Notes: generated by a model not told the origin, from the sequence alone. Positions 37,806-46,950 are shown, numbered from the stretch's first letter. The stretch is DNA of 64,000 nt from a virus (IMGVR_UViG_3300030430_004105:19219-83218); one strand, 5' to 3'. Made by a program: numbers and translations.

Positions 37806-38780
37806 ATTAATTTGCTCTCTTCTTAGATCTTTCTCGTACATCTCCATTGCAAGTTCTTCAAAATCATATTCAGGCACCCAGCCCAATGTCTTCATCATCT
37901 TGGATGGATCTCCCCATAACTTTGGCACTTCGCAAGGACGATAAAACTTAGGATCAATGACTACGTGATCTTTGATGTCCAGCCCAGCATAGTCAAAAAC
38001 ATACTCTAAAAATTCTTGAACTGAGTTAGTTTTACCAGTTGCTAGCACATAATCATCTGCTACATCGTGCTGAAGCATCATCCACATTCCTTTAACATAA
38101 TCAGCAGCATGTCCCCAGTCTCTTTGGGCAGACAAGTTTCCAAGCCTTAGTTCATCTTGTAAGCCCAACTTGATTCTTGCAGCGGCTTTGGTAATCTTTC
38201 TGGTTACAAAGTTTTCTCCTCGTCTTGGAGATTCATGATTGAAAAGAATACCAGAGCATGCGTAAATCCCATAAGACTTTCTATAAGTGCTTACCATATG
38301 GTGTGCTGCTAATTTAGCACATGCATAAGGCGAGACAGGAGAAAAGTGGGTATCAAGTCCTTGCGGACACTGAGTATTATCACCAAACATCTCGCTCGTA
38401 GATGCCTGATAGAACTTGCAGGATGGCTTCTGGAGCCTTATTGCCTCTAGGGCATACAAACACCCCATCATATTGATCTCAGTCGTACTAACAGGCGTTT
38501 TAAAGGACGTACCGACATGTGATTGAGCAGCCAAATTATAGTATTCATCTGGTTGGTATTCAGATATCAAGCGATAAAGTGAAGAAGAATCTGTTACATC
38601 TGCCTCTTCTAAGATAAAATTACCGTCATCAAGTAAATGAGTTATGTTCTGGCATTTGTTTTCAAAGTCTGAAACTGTTCTTCGATATGTGCCTATAACC
38701 TTGTAGCCCTTATCAATCAGAAGATCTGAAAGATAAGAGCCGTCTTGTCCAGTTACTCCAGTAATTATTGCAGTTTTCAT
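37776..38780 (-). CDS. gmd: GDP-mannose 4,6-dehydratase
   Basis: A 334-residue extended short-chain dehydrogenase with the NADP-binding start TAIITGVTGQDGSYLSDLLI, the Arg-binding loop GTYRRTV, NLAAQSHVGTSF, the catalytic Thr/Glu and Tyr-x3-Lys set (STSEMFGD, YACAKLAAHH), and the Gmd-specific NHESPRRGENFVTRKIT and LGNLSAQRDWGHAADYV. It turns GDP-mannose into GDP-4-keto-6-deoxymannose, precursor of GDP-fucose, GDP-rhamnose or GDP-perosamine. A phosphomannomutase lies at 49210-50013, so part of the supply route is phage-encoded. The C-terminal codons double as the promoter of the next operon. Confidence 0.95.
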   Translation of the reverse strand: MKTAIITGVTGQDGSYLSDLLIDKGYKVIGTYRRTVSDFENKCQNITHLLDDGNFILEEADVTDSSSLYRLISEYQPDEYYNLAAQSHVGTSFKTPVSTTEINMMGCLYALEAIRLQKPSCKFYQASTSEMFGDNTQCPQGLDTHFSPVSPYACAKLAAHHMVSTYRKSYGIYACSGILFNHESPRRGENFVTRKITKAAARIKLGLQDELRLGNLSAQRDWGHAADYVKGMWMMLQHDVADDYVLATGKTNSVQEFLEYVFDYAGLDIKDHVVIDPKFYRPCEVPKLWGDPSKMMKTLGWVPEYDFEELAMEMYEKDLRREQINLNKMTNLNV

Positions 38781-40045
38781 AATAAAAACTCCTCTTCATC
38801 TGGGCTGTCAAATTGTATTCCTAGTTCTTCGTTAAAACGATTAAACCAATACTGCTCACCTTCATAAGAATCTCGAAGTTGCTCAGCCATTTCTGTCCAT
38901 TTGTCAATATTTTCATAAACATCTCTCATTTTACTTTTAGCATCAGCATCATCAATATAAGCCCAACTAGATTCAGCATGAAGAACTCCATCCCAAACTG
39001 CATTTTGAGGAACCTGTCTCAGTTCACACTTAACAGCAGCAAACTTTTTCTTGTATGTTGTGATTTTGCCCCTAGTTTTTCCACCTTTGAGTTTTCCGGG
39101 AGGGTTAATGTCCTCTTTGATGGCTAAAAAGTCTAAGTGTCCACTCCAATCTGTTGCTATAACAGGAAGCCCATTACAAGAAGCCTCATATAAAGGAAGT
39201 CCAAAACCTTCACCATGCGTAAAAGACACAACAGCCTTTACTTTAGGATGATTATATAAACCTTGCATTTGTTCGTCAGATAAATTTCCATGAAGTAGAT
39301 TTATAGAACATTTCCACCCTCCTTCTTTTGCTGTTTTCGAAACTTGCTCAAATTGTTTTTTAATGTTATGGTAGTCCATAACAGAATCGTTTGCCTGATG
39401 AACTTTGAAAAGCAAGCCAACTTCTTCATTCTTGAACTCTTCAAGAAAATTATGTAAAACAGCATCTACATTTTTTCGTGGGCCTAACTGAGCAACACAT
39501 AGAAAGTTGAAATCATGTCTAAGGTTTAGATCCAGTTCTTCTACTTCGATATCTCTCTTAGGAAAACCAACGAACGACATAGGTGTATCGCATTTGTATT
39601 CAGGTATCTTTTGTCCAGTCTTGGTATCAGTTGCTTCATAAGAAGTGTCTCTATAAACTTCCATGCTGTGTTTAGAAATTGTGATAATTTTATCAACCTC
39701 ATTTCCCTTTACCAACCATTCACCAGCAACTCTGTTAGTTTCAATACCTGCTGTATATCCAATATCATGAGGAGATAAACGCTTCCATTCGTTAGGTATT
39801 GTACACTGCACGGTTGCATCATATTGCCCATTGTTCTGCATATACAAAACTGTTTTTTGAAGCAACGCATCAATCAGTTTTCTTTCCTGATCGTCTCTCC
39901 AAATCCATCCTGATCTTCCCCAACTAATATTGTGTACATATAAATCAACTGCGGGGTTTGACATCAATGCCCTAAGAGCAAATCTGCCCATTTCACCATA
40001 TCCGGAACGTGAAAGTACCGGTGCCACTAATAATATTTTTTTCAT
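38777..40045 (-). CDS. GT4-family glycosyltransferase
   Basis: A 422-residue GT-B glycosyltransferase. The N-terminal loop VLSRSGYGEMGRFALRAL is acceptor-side. The donor-side part has FLCVAQLGPRKNVDAVL and the E-x7-E type motif in HGEGFGLPLYEASCNGLPVI, followed by ATDWSGHLDFL. An insertion, GGKTRGKITTYKKK, is present near residue 330. It overlaps both Gmd (ATGA) and the next GT4 gene. The donor is possibly a GDP-sugar made via Gmd. Confidence 0.92.
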   Translation of the reverse strand: MKKILLVAPVLSRSGYGEMGRFALRALMSNPAVDLYVHNISWGRSGWIWRDDQERKLIDALLQKTVLYMQNNGQYDATVQCTIPNEWKRLSPHDIGYTAGIETNRVAGEWLVKGNEVDKIITISKHSMEVYRDTSYEATDTKTGQKIPEYKCDTPMSFVGFPKRDIEVEELDLNLRHDFNFLCVAQLGPRKNVDAVLHNFLEEFKNEEVGLLFKVHQANDSVMDYHNIKKQFEQVSKTAKEGGWKCSINLLHGNLSDEQMQGLYNHPKVKAVVSFTHGEGFGLPLYEASCNGLPVIATDWSGHLDFLAIKEDINPPGKLKGGKTRGKITTYKKKFAAVKCELRQVPQNAVWDGVLHAESSWAYIDDADAKSKMRDVYENIDKWTEMAEQLRDSYEGEQYWFNRFNEELGIQFDSPDEEEFLL

Positions 40046-41307
40046 GCTACCTCCAATAGTCTATAGTTCAAATGCTTTCTGGTTTCCCAAGAACCTTCTT
40101 CTTCATATATTCGCTGCATCAAATCAACCCAAGTTTTTTCGAAAACTTCAAAACTGTAATTTTTTATCACATGTTCTCTACCTGCTCTTCCTAGGGCATC
40201 TCGATACTCTTGATCAGCCATGTACATATCTCTTAGGGCGGACGAAACCTTCTTACCATTTAGTCGATCTTCGTATATGTAAGGCACTTCTTGAGATCCA
40301 ATAATCGCCTTAGAATCAGGCTCCAGTCCAATCCCGAACCAAGTCTCTCCGTCTGTAACCTGTTCTTGTAGTCCGCCTGTCATATTCACAATTATTGGTG
40401 TCCCACAAGAAAGAGATTCAAGCGTTGCCAGTCCAAATCCTTCAGCATCTGATATGTTGATCGTACAGTCTGCTAGATTATAAAACATTGCTAGATTTTC
40501 CATTTGAACTTTGTTAGTAGAAAACAAAATCTGTCCATCAATTAATCCTAAGTTTTGAACAATAGCATTGAGATCTTGCCCATATCCATCTTTGGGATCT
40601 GTGTGCATGATTAATGATGCTTTATCATGTCCAACTTGATCTAGAAAGTCTTTAAACCAATAAATCAAAGAACCGCTCTGTTTTCTTCTAGCATTTCGAT
40701 TGTTCCAAAAAAACAAAAACTTTCCTTTTGAATCGTACTGTTCATCAAACTGTGCTCTAAACTCTTCTATCTGTTCTTTTGGCAAAGGCTTAAAAAAGTT
40801 AGAATCAACAGCATGCGGCACATACTGCTCTTTCACATCAGGTGCAACATTTTGCACAATATCACTTGTAACTTTTGATATAGTTGCAATAAAATCGTTA
40901 GATTCGTAAAACCTCTGGTTATATTTTGGTAGTGGGTAGTTGTCCCACACATGATAATATACCATGGGGATTAAAGAACGAATCTCTGCCTCTATTTCCC
41001 AAAGCCAGCCATAAAAACGAGGATCAGTCATAAAATACAAAATATCAGGACGTTCATTTCTGATAATAGATCTTACGATATCCTGTGTGCCATAGCCATC
41101 GACAGGGAAGATTTTCCATCTTTCACCCCATTGTTCCGTGATCTGTGGCTTATGATCCGGATGCTTGATTGCCCCACCAAGACTGACTACATCAAATTTA
41201 TCAGACTTAAGCAGGGCTTCTATAATATATTTAGTTTGAGTTCCGACACCCGATGGCGATAGTGGGTGATCAGATATAGTCAAAACTTTAATTCTTTTTT
41301 CCGACAT
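40042..41307 (-). CDS. GT4-family glycosyltransferase
   Basis: A GT-B glycosyltransferase of 421 residues from the ATG at 41307, which has AAAGGAG just before it; an upstream in-frame TTG at 41331 is less likely. The start is VLTISDHPLSPSGVGTQTKY; the donor site is ISDAEGFGLATLESLSCGTP with the E-x7-E spacing, followed by IIVNMTGGLQEQV. Domain order and length agree with GT4 enzymes. It is four bases in overlap with the second GT4 gene, so the two probably add successive sugars. Confidence 0.92.
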   Translation of the reverse strand: MSEKRIKVLTISDHPLSPSGVGTQTKYIIEALLKSDKFDVVSLGGAIKHPDHKPQITEQWGERWKIFPVDGYGTQDIVRSIIRNERPDILYFMTDPRFYGWLWEIEAEIRSLIPMVYYHVWDNYPLPKYNQRFYESNDFIATISKVTSDIVQNVAPDVKEQYVPHAVDSNFFKPLPKEQIEEFRAQFDEQYDSKGKFLFFWNNRNARRKQSGSLIYWFKDFLDQVGHDKASLIMHTDPKDGYGQDLNAIVQNLGLIDGQILFSTNKVQMENLAMFYNLADCTINISDAEGFGLATLESLSCGTPIIVNMTGGLQEQVTDGETWFGIGLEPDSKAIIGSQEVPYIYEDRLNGKKVSSALRDMYMADQEYRDALGRAGREHVIKNYSFEVFEKTWVDLMQRIYEEEGSWETRKHLNYRLLEVA

Positions 41308-41321
41308 TTCTTCTCCTTTTG

Positions 41322-42101
41322 TTACGGACAATGTTTGGTTCCCTTGAACTCACAATTAGCACAAGAAAGCCTATTCTTAATATAAACACCATTATCAATA
41401 TTGTAAAGCGCTCTTGACAATAATTGCATAGCATTTTCTGTTCTTCTCTTTCCAGAAGTTACTTTAAATAATTCTACTTCGTTAGTCTTGGCGGTTCGCT
41501 TTAGAAGCCCAAAGTGACATTCAATGTTTTTTGGATCAATGCCATGCTTCATTGCATAGTAATGCTTATAAAAAATTAATTGATAGACAACCATTTTGTC
41601 TGATCTTCTTTTAGCATCCCATCCCCATGAACAAGACTTCCAATCCAGAATATGATAAGTCTCGCCTTTTTTGACAACCAAGTCGATATATCCTTTAAAT
41701 TTGAAAGGATTCCCATCATAGTGGGAAATATCCTCAAAAATCTCTTCTTCGCACTTAATAATCTCATAATTCTCACCAAAGTAAGAATCTAACTTTACTT
41801 TATACTTGTCTACCAAGTTTTCTCCTTGAGATCTGAACTGATCAAAATGATTGTCTTTGATTTCTTCAATCAACAAGCCTCTTTCTTTTCCAAATGCTCT
41901 ACCGAAATAGTCTTTTAATTCTGTCTCATCGATCTCATTTTCTAAATGTTTCTCAATTGTCTCATGCAAAGCAGAGCCAAAAGCAGTGTAAATGTTTCCA
42001 GAAAATGATCCCTCAACCTTATCGATTGAAGCCAGTTTGTGATAGAATGGGCATTTAACCCAGTTTTTAAGTTGTGAAAAAGAAATATATTTGTTAGTCA
42101 T
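41322..42101 (-). CDS. PD-(D/E)XK nuclease (Cas4/RecB-like) with C-terminal Cys cluster
   Basis: A 259-residue protein. The start has ISFSQLKNWVKCPFYHKL (first Cys), then FGSALHETIEKHL (the conserved Gly-x3-His), KGYIDLVVKK (Asp of the active site), HILDWKSCSW (Asp-x-Lys, the D-x-K core) and VYQLIFYKHYY (Gln-x3-Tyr). The end, RLSCANCEFKGTKHCP, gives three Cys that with the first can hold an iron-sulfur cluster as in Cas4/AddB-type nucleases. This is a single-domain phage exonuclease, likely for recombination or DNA end processing. It overlaps the previous gene by one base. Confidence 0.9.
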   Translation of the reverse strand: MTNKYISFSQLKNWVKCPFYHKLASIDKVEGSFSGNIYTAFGSALHETIEKHLENEIDETELKDYFGRAFGKERGLLIEEIKDNHFDQFRSQGENLVDKYKVKLDSYFGENYEIIKCEEEIFEDISHYDGNPFKFKGYIDLVVKKGETYHILDWKSCSWGWDAKRRSDKMVVYQLIFYKHYYAMKHGIDPKNIECHFGLLKRTAKTNEVELFKVTSGKRRTENAMQLLSRALYNIDNGVYIKNRLSCANCEFKGTKHCP

Positions 42102-42430
42102 TAGTCCCCCGATTTTTTTGTTCTTTTCTTTTTATACGTTTGAGGCTTTTGTTTATTCAATTTTTCTTCTTCTTTGGCAATTTTGTTAAAAATCCAAGTT
42201 CCCTCTAGGTTTGGGCTTAGTCCTTTAGTGTTGTAAGACGTAAGCACATTAGAAGATTGTGACTCTAATTCATAATCTGTCAATATTACTCCTTGTTTTG
42301 TAAGGTATTCCACTAATTCCGAATTAGAAAATTCAATGACAGGATCTCTAGCATATGCTCTTGCTGGTAGTTTAACATCAACGATTAGTTTGTTGTCTTC
42401 CTCTGTCTTGTTAATAATAATTTGTTTCAT
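42101..42430 (-). CDS. Small protein with basic tail, function unknown
   Basis: A 109-residue protein, mixed alpha/beta by eye, ending in a Lys-rich tail (TYKKKRTKKSGD). It follows the zincin-like gene with ribosome binding site AAGGAG and is overlapped at its stop by the nuclease gene. The last third of its coding sequence contains a copy of the phage promoter-like element, giving LNKQKP in the protein. I do not recognise the family. Confidence 0.75.
   Translation of the reverse strand: MKQIIINKTEEDNKLIVDVKLPARAYARDPVIEFSNSELVEYLTKQGVILTDYELESQSSNVLTSYNTKGLSPNLEGTWIFNKIAKEEEKLNKQKPQTYKKKRTKKSGD
42131..42160 (-). promoter_or_regulatory. Phage promoter-like element before the PD-(D/E)XK nuclease
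   Basis: TTGAATAAA, 15 bases (one shorter than the other copies), TATAAA on the minus strand, preceded by CAAACG. It is inside the 3' part of the 109-residue gene, 30 bases upstream of the nuclease ATG at 42101. Confidence 0.72.
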
Positions 42431-42439
42431 ATTTTCTCC

Positions 42440-43165
42440 TTAAGTAATTTTGAAATCTGTATTCTTTTCTAGAAGTTCTATCCTAGAGTGCAATATTGGT
42501 GATATATTCTTAAGTTGCATGCCACCCTCTAAATAATAGTCTTCAAACCCAGTAGCGAAATATTCACGCACTGACGTGGCTGCATATGGGCGTATGAAGA
42601 GTGTCGGCGCCAAGTTTTTAATCTTTTCATACCCAACAACTTTATACAAAAACTTATCAAACTCTGGATCAAACTCGGTGTTTATAAAATCAAAATACGA
42701 CAAATCATATTCTTCTAAATTATATTCTTGAGTTACTAGATCGTGTAACCTATTCATCTTCCCAAGATATTCATTTATTATCTTACCGTCTTCATAGATT
42801 TTTTCTGAATTGTTCTCCTCAAACCTGTGAGCAAACTCATGCACTAAATCATCTAGTATTTCTTTTTCGCTTACCAATTCATCAGAAGATACGTATATGT
42901 TATCTTTATGATGTAGGGCAGTCAGTGATCTTTTCTTGAGGATATCAAAATCTCCAAAATAGACATTTTTAATCCCAGCATACGACGAAATGGGCAAGTT
43001 AGATCGTAACAAGCCCATAATCTTTTCAATGTCAATGTCATTCTTAAGAGGTTTGTCGAGAACAAACTCGATACCTCTGTTAAAATAGAATCTTTTCTTT
43101 TCCGAAAGTATTTTAGTCTGCGATTGTTGCAGTAACTTCGTTAAGTTGTTTCTGTTCTTTGACAA
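42440..43165 (-). CDS. Zincin-like metallopeptidase domain protein
   Basis: A 241-residue protein if begun at TTG 43165, which has AAGGAG six bases before it; the next Met is near residue 49. The sequence LVHEFAHRFEEN carries H-E-x-x-H, with possible downstream ligands Glu or His (the region KIINEYLGKMNRLHD). An ATSVREYFATGFEDYYLEGG segment, seen in phage and bacterial zincins of the anthrax lethal factor type, follows. A protease active on phage or host protein is likely. It overlaps the previous small gene by 53 bases. Confidence 0.75.
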   Translation of the reverse strand: MSKNRNNLTKLLQQSQTKILSEKKRFYFNRGIEFVLDKPLKNDIDIEKIMGLLRSNLPISSYAGIKNVYFGDFDILKKRSLTALHHKDNIYVSSDELVSEKEILDDLVHEFAHRFEENNSEKIYEDGKIINEYLGKMNRLHDLVTQEYNLEEYDLSYFDFINTEFDPEFDKFLYKVVGYEKIKNLAPTLFIRPYAATSVREYFATGFEDYYLEGGMQLKNISPILHSRIELLEKNTDFKIT

Positions 43166-43361
43166 GCCTCTCTCCTTCCTCTACATCGTTTAATGCCTGT
43201 TCATATCCACGAATCCAATTCTCTTCTGCTATAATCATAAGAAAATCTGGGAATTCTTCAGCCATAACTTCTATAATATGTTCTACAGTAACATCACCAT
43301 TCTCAGGATTCAATTTCTCTCCAACATATGTTACAAGTATTTCTTTAATAGTTTTTTTCAT
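43113..43361 (-). CDS. Small acidic protein, function unknown
   Basis: An 82-residue protein started at the ATG at 43361 because GGAG stands six bases before it. Alternatives at 43367 and 43373 lack such a site. It begins MKKTIKEILVTYVGEKLNPE and is helical and acidic in the second half (ALNDVEEGERLVKEQKQ). It is the first gene after a promoter-like element and overlaps the zincin-like gene. The function is not recognisable. Confidence 0.72.
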   Translation of the reverse strand: MKKTIKEILVTYVGEKLNPENGDVTVEHIIEVMAEEFPDFLMIIAEENWIRGYEQALNDVEEGERLVKEQKQLNEVTATIAD

Positions 43362-43382
43362 GAACATCTCCATTGTATAGTA

Positions 43383-43413
43383 TTTATACGTTTGAGTATA
43401 AAGATTTATTCAA
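43383..43413 (-). promoter_or_regulatory. Phage promoter-like element between phoH and 43361
   Basis: TTGAATAAA, 16 bases, TATAAATA on the minus strand, preceded by CAAACG. TATAAATA is identical to the T4 late -10 sequence. It sits in the 86-base gap after the phoH-like gene and 22 bases from the small gene's start. Confidence 0.82.
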
Positions 43414-43459
43414 AATTTTTACATAAAAGTTTTATTATGTAAGAGAAATTTGATTTTCT

Positions 43460-44884
43460 TTACAAACGCTTGGCTGCTTCTGTTGCAAGTCTTGATCTTT
43501 CACCCTTCTTGAATGATACATGTCCAGCAATGACTGAGTCTTTAAACTTCTCAATAGCGTATGTGAGTCCGTTAGAAGTCTCATTGGTATATACGTTATC
43601 GATCTGCTCAATATCTCCAGTGAGAACTACCTTGGTGCCTTCACCGGCTCTTGTGATGATTGTCTTGACTTCGTGTGCTGTGAGGTTTTGTGCCTCGTCC
43701 ACAATGATAAACGAATTGGATATCGATCTACCCCTGATGTATGTCAGCGCTTCTAATTCAATTGCGCCGGACTCCATAAGTTGTTCCATGATAATCTTGT
43801 CGTTCCCTACGATAAATTGAATATTATCTTGAATTGGCTTTAGCCAAGGCATCATTTTTTCTTCCATGGTACCGGGTAAGAATCCAATATCTTTGCCCAT
43901 TGGCTGTACTGGACGAGATACTACCATCTTATTGAATGCGATCCCCTCTTCTTCATCCTCTATTGTGTTATATCTTTTTGATACTTCTAATTTATGCTTT
44001 GTGTCCAGTTTGTTGTTAAACATTTTACCAAACGTCACTGACTGTTCCATACCTGCGGCAATAGCACATAGTGTCTTTCCAGATCCTGCTTGCCCTGTAA
44101 GTGTGACAAGGTGAATATCTGGATCCATAAGCAAGTCAAATGCAAATGTCTGCTCTTTGTTTCTAGGCTGCACACCCCAGTTAAGATTGTTCTTGCAGTC
44201 TAGCAGTCTATCAACTGGCTCATTGCAGTTGTAGTAGCGACACAGTGCTGTCTTCTTCTCATTATACGAAGAAACAAGCATCAAGAATATGTTTGGGTAT
44301 AGTGCAACTTTCTGTTCATCGGCAAATTCTTTTGTAATAAATATATCCTCACCAGAGTAAAACTGATCCACCAACTCATCATCAACCAAGACAGTAGCCA
44401 TACCTGAATACAGTTTGTCCGTGTCTTCAACTACTTGAGAAACAAGGTAGTCTTGAGACAGCATACCAACAGCATCGGCGATAACTCTCAAGTTTATATC
44501 TCTAGATACTAGGATCACCTTTCTAGATTTAGGGCTGTTTGCTTTTACTGTCATTGCTGTTTCTAAAATCATGTGATCTGCAACACCAGAGGTTAAGTCT
44601 TTTGGGAGTTTCTCAGAGACACTGTCGTAAGTTACAACAGATACAATTCCTTTCCCTTTGTCAATCCTTACGCCTTTTTGTAAAGATCCTTTTTCTCGTA
44701 AACTATCCAAGATTCTGATGAAAGAACGAGCATTGGAACCTACAGAATCTTGCCTCTTTTTGTGTTTGTCAACTTCTTCCAATACTTTCAATGGGATAAC
44801 TATATCATTGTTATCAAATTTTTTGATACAACTAAAATCACTTAAGAATACGCTTGTATCAATCACATATGTTTTCTTCGCCAT
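43460..44884 (-). CDS. phoH: PIN-PhoH protein (PhoH2-like ATPase)
   Basis: A 474-residue two-domain protein. The N-terminal PIN domain starts YVIDTSVFLSDF, with acidic residues D9, E37, D103 and D129 placed as in PIN nucleases. The C-terminal PhoH ATPase has Walker A GQAGSGKT (residues 264-271) and Walker B SFIIVDEAQNLTAHE, followed by VVLTGDIEQID. PIN-PhoH proteins are reported to couple RNA unwinding and cleavage. phoH-type genes are a common marker of marine phages. Promoter use here is unknown; the gene precedes (downstream in transcription) the 43383 promoter-like site. Confidence 0.95.
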   Translation of the reverse strand: MAKKTYVIDTSVFLSDFSCIKKFDNNDIVIPLKVLEEVDKHKKRQDSVGSNARSFIRILDSLREKGSLQKGVRIDKGKGIVSVVTYDSVSEKLPKDLTSGVADHMILETAMTVKANSPKSRKVILVSRDINLRVIADAVGMLSQDYLVSQVVEDTDKLYSGMATVLVDDELVDQFYSGEDIFITKEFADEQKVALYPNIFLMLVSSYNEKKTALCRYYNCNEPVDRLLDCKNNLNWGVQPRNKEQTFAFDLLMDPDIHLVTLTGQAGSGKTLCAIAAGMEQSVTFGKMFNNKLDTKHKLEVSKRYNTIEDEEEGIAFNKMVVSRPVQPMGKDIGFLPGTMEEKMMPWLKPIQDNIQFIVGNDKIIMEQLMESGAIELEALTYIRGRSISNSFIIVDEAQNLTAHEVKTIITRAGEGTKVVLTGDIEQIDNVYTNETSNGLTYAIEKFKDSVIAGHVSFKKGERSRLATEAAKRL

Positions 44885-44894
44885 AGGGACTCCT

Positions 44895-45170
44895 TTATGT
44901 TAGCATCTGTATCTCTAAAACCAGATTGCTAGTACCTTTAATTATCCTATGGTAAGACATTTTGGGAATAAAATATTCCTTTCCTTCAATTAATTTCGTT
45001 GGTAATTGATTATCCATTTGGAGGTACCAAGAAGCCCCCTCAAGGACTTTTACTACCCTATCCTCTCTATCCATATGCCAGACTAGTTCGGATGGATCTA
45101 CGTCCACTGAGAACGTTCTACGGACTATGTTTTCTCTCAATTTTACTTGTTTGAATGGAAAATCTTTCAT
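44895..45170 (-). CDS. Small cupin-like protein
   Basis: A 91-residue protein. The core DVDPSELVWHMDREDRVVKV and the late SYHRIIKGTSNLVLEI have the two-strand spacing of small cupin barrels, and His/Asp in W-H-M-D-R-E-D might bind metal. The same pattern is familiar to me from a conserved hypothetical protein in T4-like cyanophages. It overlaps the 291-residue gene by four bases. The function is unknown; the cupin call is by pattern only. Confidence 0.7.
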   Translation of the reverse strand: MKDFPFKQVKLRENIVRRTFSVDVDPSELVWHMDREDRVVKVLEGASWYLQMDNQLPTKLIEGKEYFIPKMSYHRIIKGTSNLVLEIQMLT

Positions 45171-46042
45171 TTCTTTCCTTTTCTAATTTCTTCCTTCACT
45201 AGTTGCCTAATGTATGATTTTGTCACTTTTGAGGCTTTAGACTCTTCAAGTCTACCGGCATATCCTAGATCTTCCATGTTATCTTTTCCAACAACCTTTT
45301 CTACAGCCAGTTCTGGTATAAAATTAAGATCTTCAAGATCATATCCAAATCTATCCCAAGATTGTTGAAGCCCGGGTGTTTGAGATGCGATATAAGCAAG
45401 TTCAGTCTGCCTTTTCTCTCCAGAATCATATGCATCTTGAACTCTTTTAACCGCTTTGTTTAGAAGATTATTAAATATTTCGCGATACTGTCCGATAGAA
45501 GGACTTTGCTGGTATGGAAAATTATGTACACCGATGGTACCATCCGATCCACCAAACTCGTCATAAATTCCTTGCTCATATTCTTCATCATCAGATAATT
45601 GTGGTGGTGCGACTTCGGGAGGATATACATCAGCCAAAGAAATTGCTTGATTTACCATTCTCATATTTTCTGAATTGAAAGATTTTCTGATTCTTTCATC
45701 TTGATGATTAGCCATTGCAGCAAAAAACTGATATTGTTTTTTTGCCTCTGCCTTCTCTTCTGGAGTTGGCACCCTAGGCTCTTCAAAATCAACCAAGGGA
45801 TCGTAGTCTTCAAGATCTGGCATGCCAACAGACTTAATTCTTAGTTTTTCCAACTTTTTCCTGAACTCTATATTTGGATGTCTATATAATGGTTCGTAAT
45901 ATTTTGCCTGAATCCTATTTCGTGGAGATAAATCTCCTCTTGCGAGATCCACAGCCCTACCTTTAGGATCTACAAATGTAGTTTCTTGTAATGCTTCTTT
46001 GACTAATTGTTTAATATATGATTTTGTTACTTTACTTTTCAT
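45167..46042 (-). CDS. Charged virion-type protein with the terminal KSYIxQLVKE helix at both ends
   Basis: A 291-residue protein starting MKSKVTKSYIKQLVKEALQE and ending SKVTKSYIRQLVKEEIRKG, so the same helix of about 15 residues stands at both termini. The middle is helical and charged, without a recognised enzyme domain. Similar helices begin the 46054-46950 protein and end others in this block. I infer an internal capsid or tail component. The DNA copies are also similar (a shared tatgattttgt core on the plus strand), suggesting duplication. Confidence 0.75.
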   Translation of the reverse strand: MKSKVTKSYIKQLVKEALQETTFVDPKGRAVDLARGDLSPRNRIQAKYYEPLYRHPNIEFRKKLEKLRIKSVGMPDLEDYDPLVDFEEPRVPTPEEKAEAKKQYQFFAAMANHQDERIRKSFNSENMRMVNQAISLADVYPPEVAPPQLSDDEEYEQGIYDEFGGSDGTIGVHNFPYQQSPSIGQYREIFNNLLNKAVKRVQDAYDSGEKRQTELAYIASQTPGLQQSWDRFGYDLEDLNFIPELAVEKVVGKDNMEDLGYAGRLEESKASKVTKSYIRQLVKEEIRKGKK

Positions 46043-46053
46043 GTTTTGTCTCC

Positions 46054-46950
46054 TTACCAGAATCTTCCCGGAACATTTGTCCCGAAATCTTTATGCGCCC
46101 TACAAGCCCAATATCCGGCTTTAGTGCGATCTTTCTTCTCGGCGCATCTATGACGTGAAGCAAAAGACTTACGAGCCTCAGCGCTGTTCCAGTTACCTTT
46201 AAGTCCACCTTGTGAGTCACCATAGGTAATCTTTTTGATCTTACCTGTCTTAGGATTACGTACAAATACCTTATACTTCTTTCCTCCTCCAGTGTTTTTA
46301 GTAGGCTTACCTATTGGAGGATCTTTCTTTTTCTTCTTCTTACGTTTCTTTCTTTCCTCTAGAGTCTCAGTGTACATTGGAAAGTCAAGTGGTACCTTTT
46401 CTCCTCTAAAAGTAGCCCATTCACCTAGATCAGACTCAAGCATTTCTTTTTCTTCTTCGTTGAGCGGAGTATAATTACCTTTCTTATACTGCACTCTTGC
46501 TTCTTTGATTAGGTTAAAATATGCATCAGAGCCAACTCTGTAAACATTCTCTGTCAATGGAGTCCTGTTTTTAATGTGATAGTTCAAGCCTTCGTTACTT
46601 TTTTTTTTATTTTCTCCCAAATTTATGGTGTACTCATATTTTGTGTGCCCTGTTTCTTGATCAAAGACTTCAGATCTTTCAGTAAACATTTTCTTAAGAG
46701 AATCTTTTGTCAACATTTTCATCGAACCCATTTCAAATCTTATAAAGCCGTTGCCCATAAATTCAACGTTCACAGTGGATGGCAGCACGTCTACAACTTT
46801 TAATGCAAACTTGTTGTCCGCTCTATCTTCTTTTCCTTGTGGAACCCAAATTTGCCCAACAAAGAATTCTTCCTGAGTAGAATCTTCTTCAAGAACTGCT
46901 AGCAATTCTTCTTTGATTATTTGCATTAAATAAGATTTTTTTACTTTCAT
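46054..46950 (-). CDS. Virion-type protein with basic linker and Cys-containing C-terminal module
   Basis: A 298-residue protein. It starts MKVKKSYLMQIIKEELLAVL, the terminal helix shared in this region. A lysine-rich linker (ERKKRKKKKKKDPPIGKP) precedes the C-terminal module: KYKVFVRNPKTGKIKKITYG, then AEARKSFASRHRCAEKKDRT and KAGYWACRAHKDFG. This last module recurs in many uncharacterised proteins of large phages. Two Cys and two His could bind metal. It overlaps the 350-residue gene by four bases. No enzyme activity can be read. Confidence 0.75.
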   Translation of the reverse strand: MKVKKSYLMQIIKEELLAVLEEDSTQEEFFVGQIWVPQGKEDRADNKFALKVVDVLPSTVNVEFMGNGFIRFEMGSMKMLTKDSLKKMFTERSEVFDQETGHTKYEYTINLGENKKKSNEGLNYHIKNRTPLTENVYRVGSDAYFNLIKEARVQYKKGNYTPLNEEEKEMLESDLGEWATFRGEKVPLDFPMYTETLEERKKRKKKKKKDPPIGKPTKNTGGGKKYKVFVRNPKTGKIKKITYGDSQGGLKGNWNSAEARKSFASRHRCAEKKDRTKAGYWACRAHKDFGTNVPGRFW

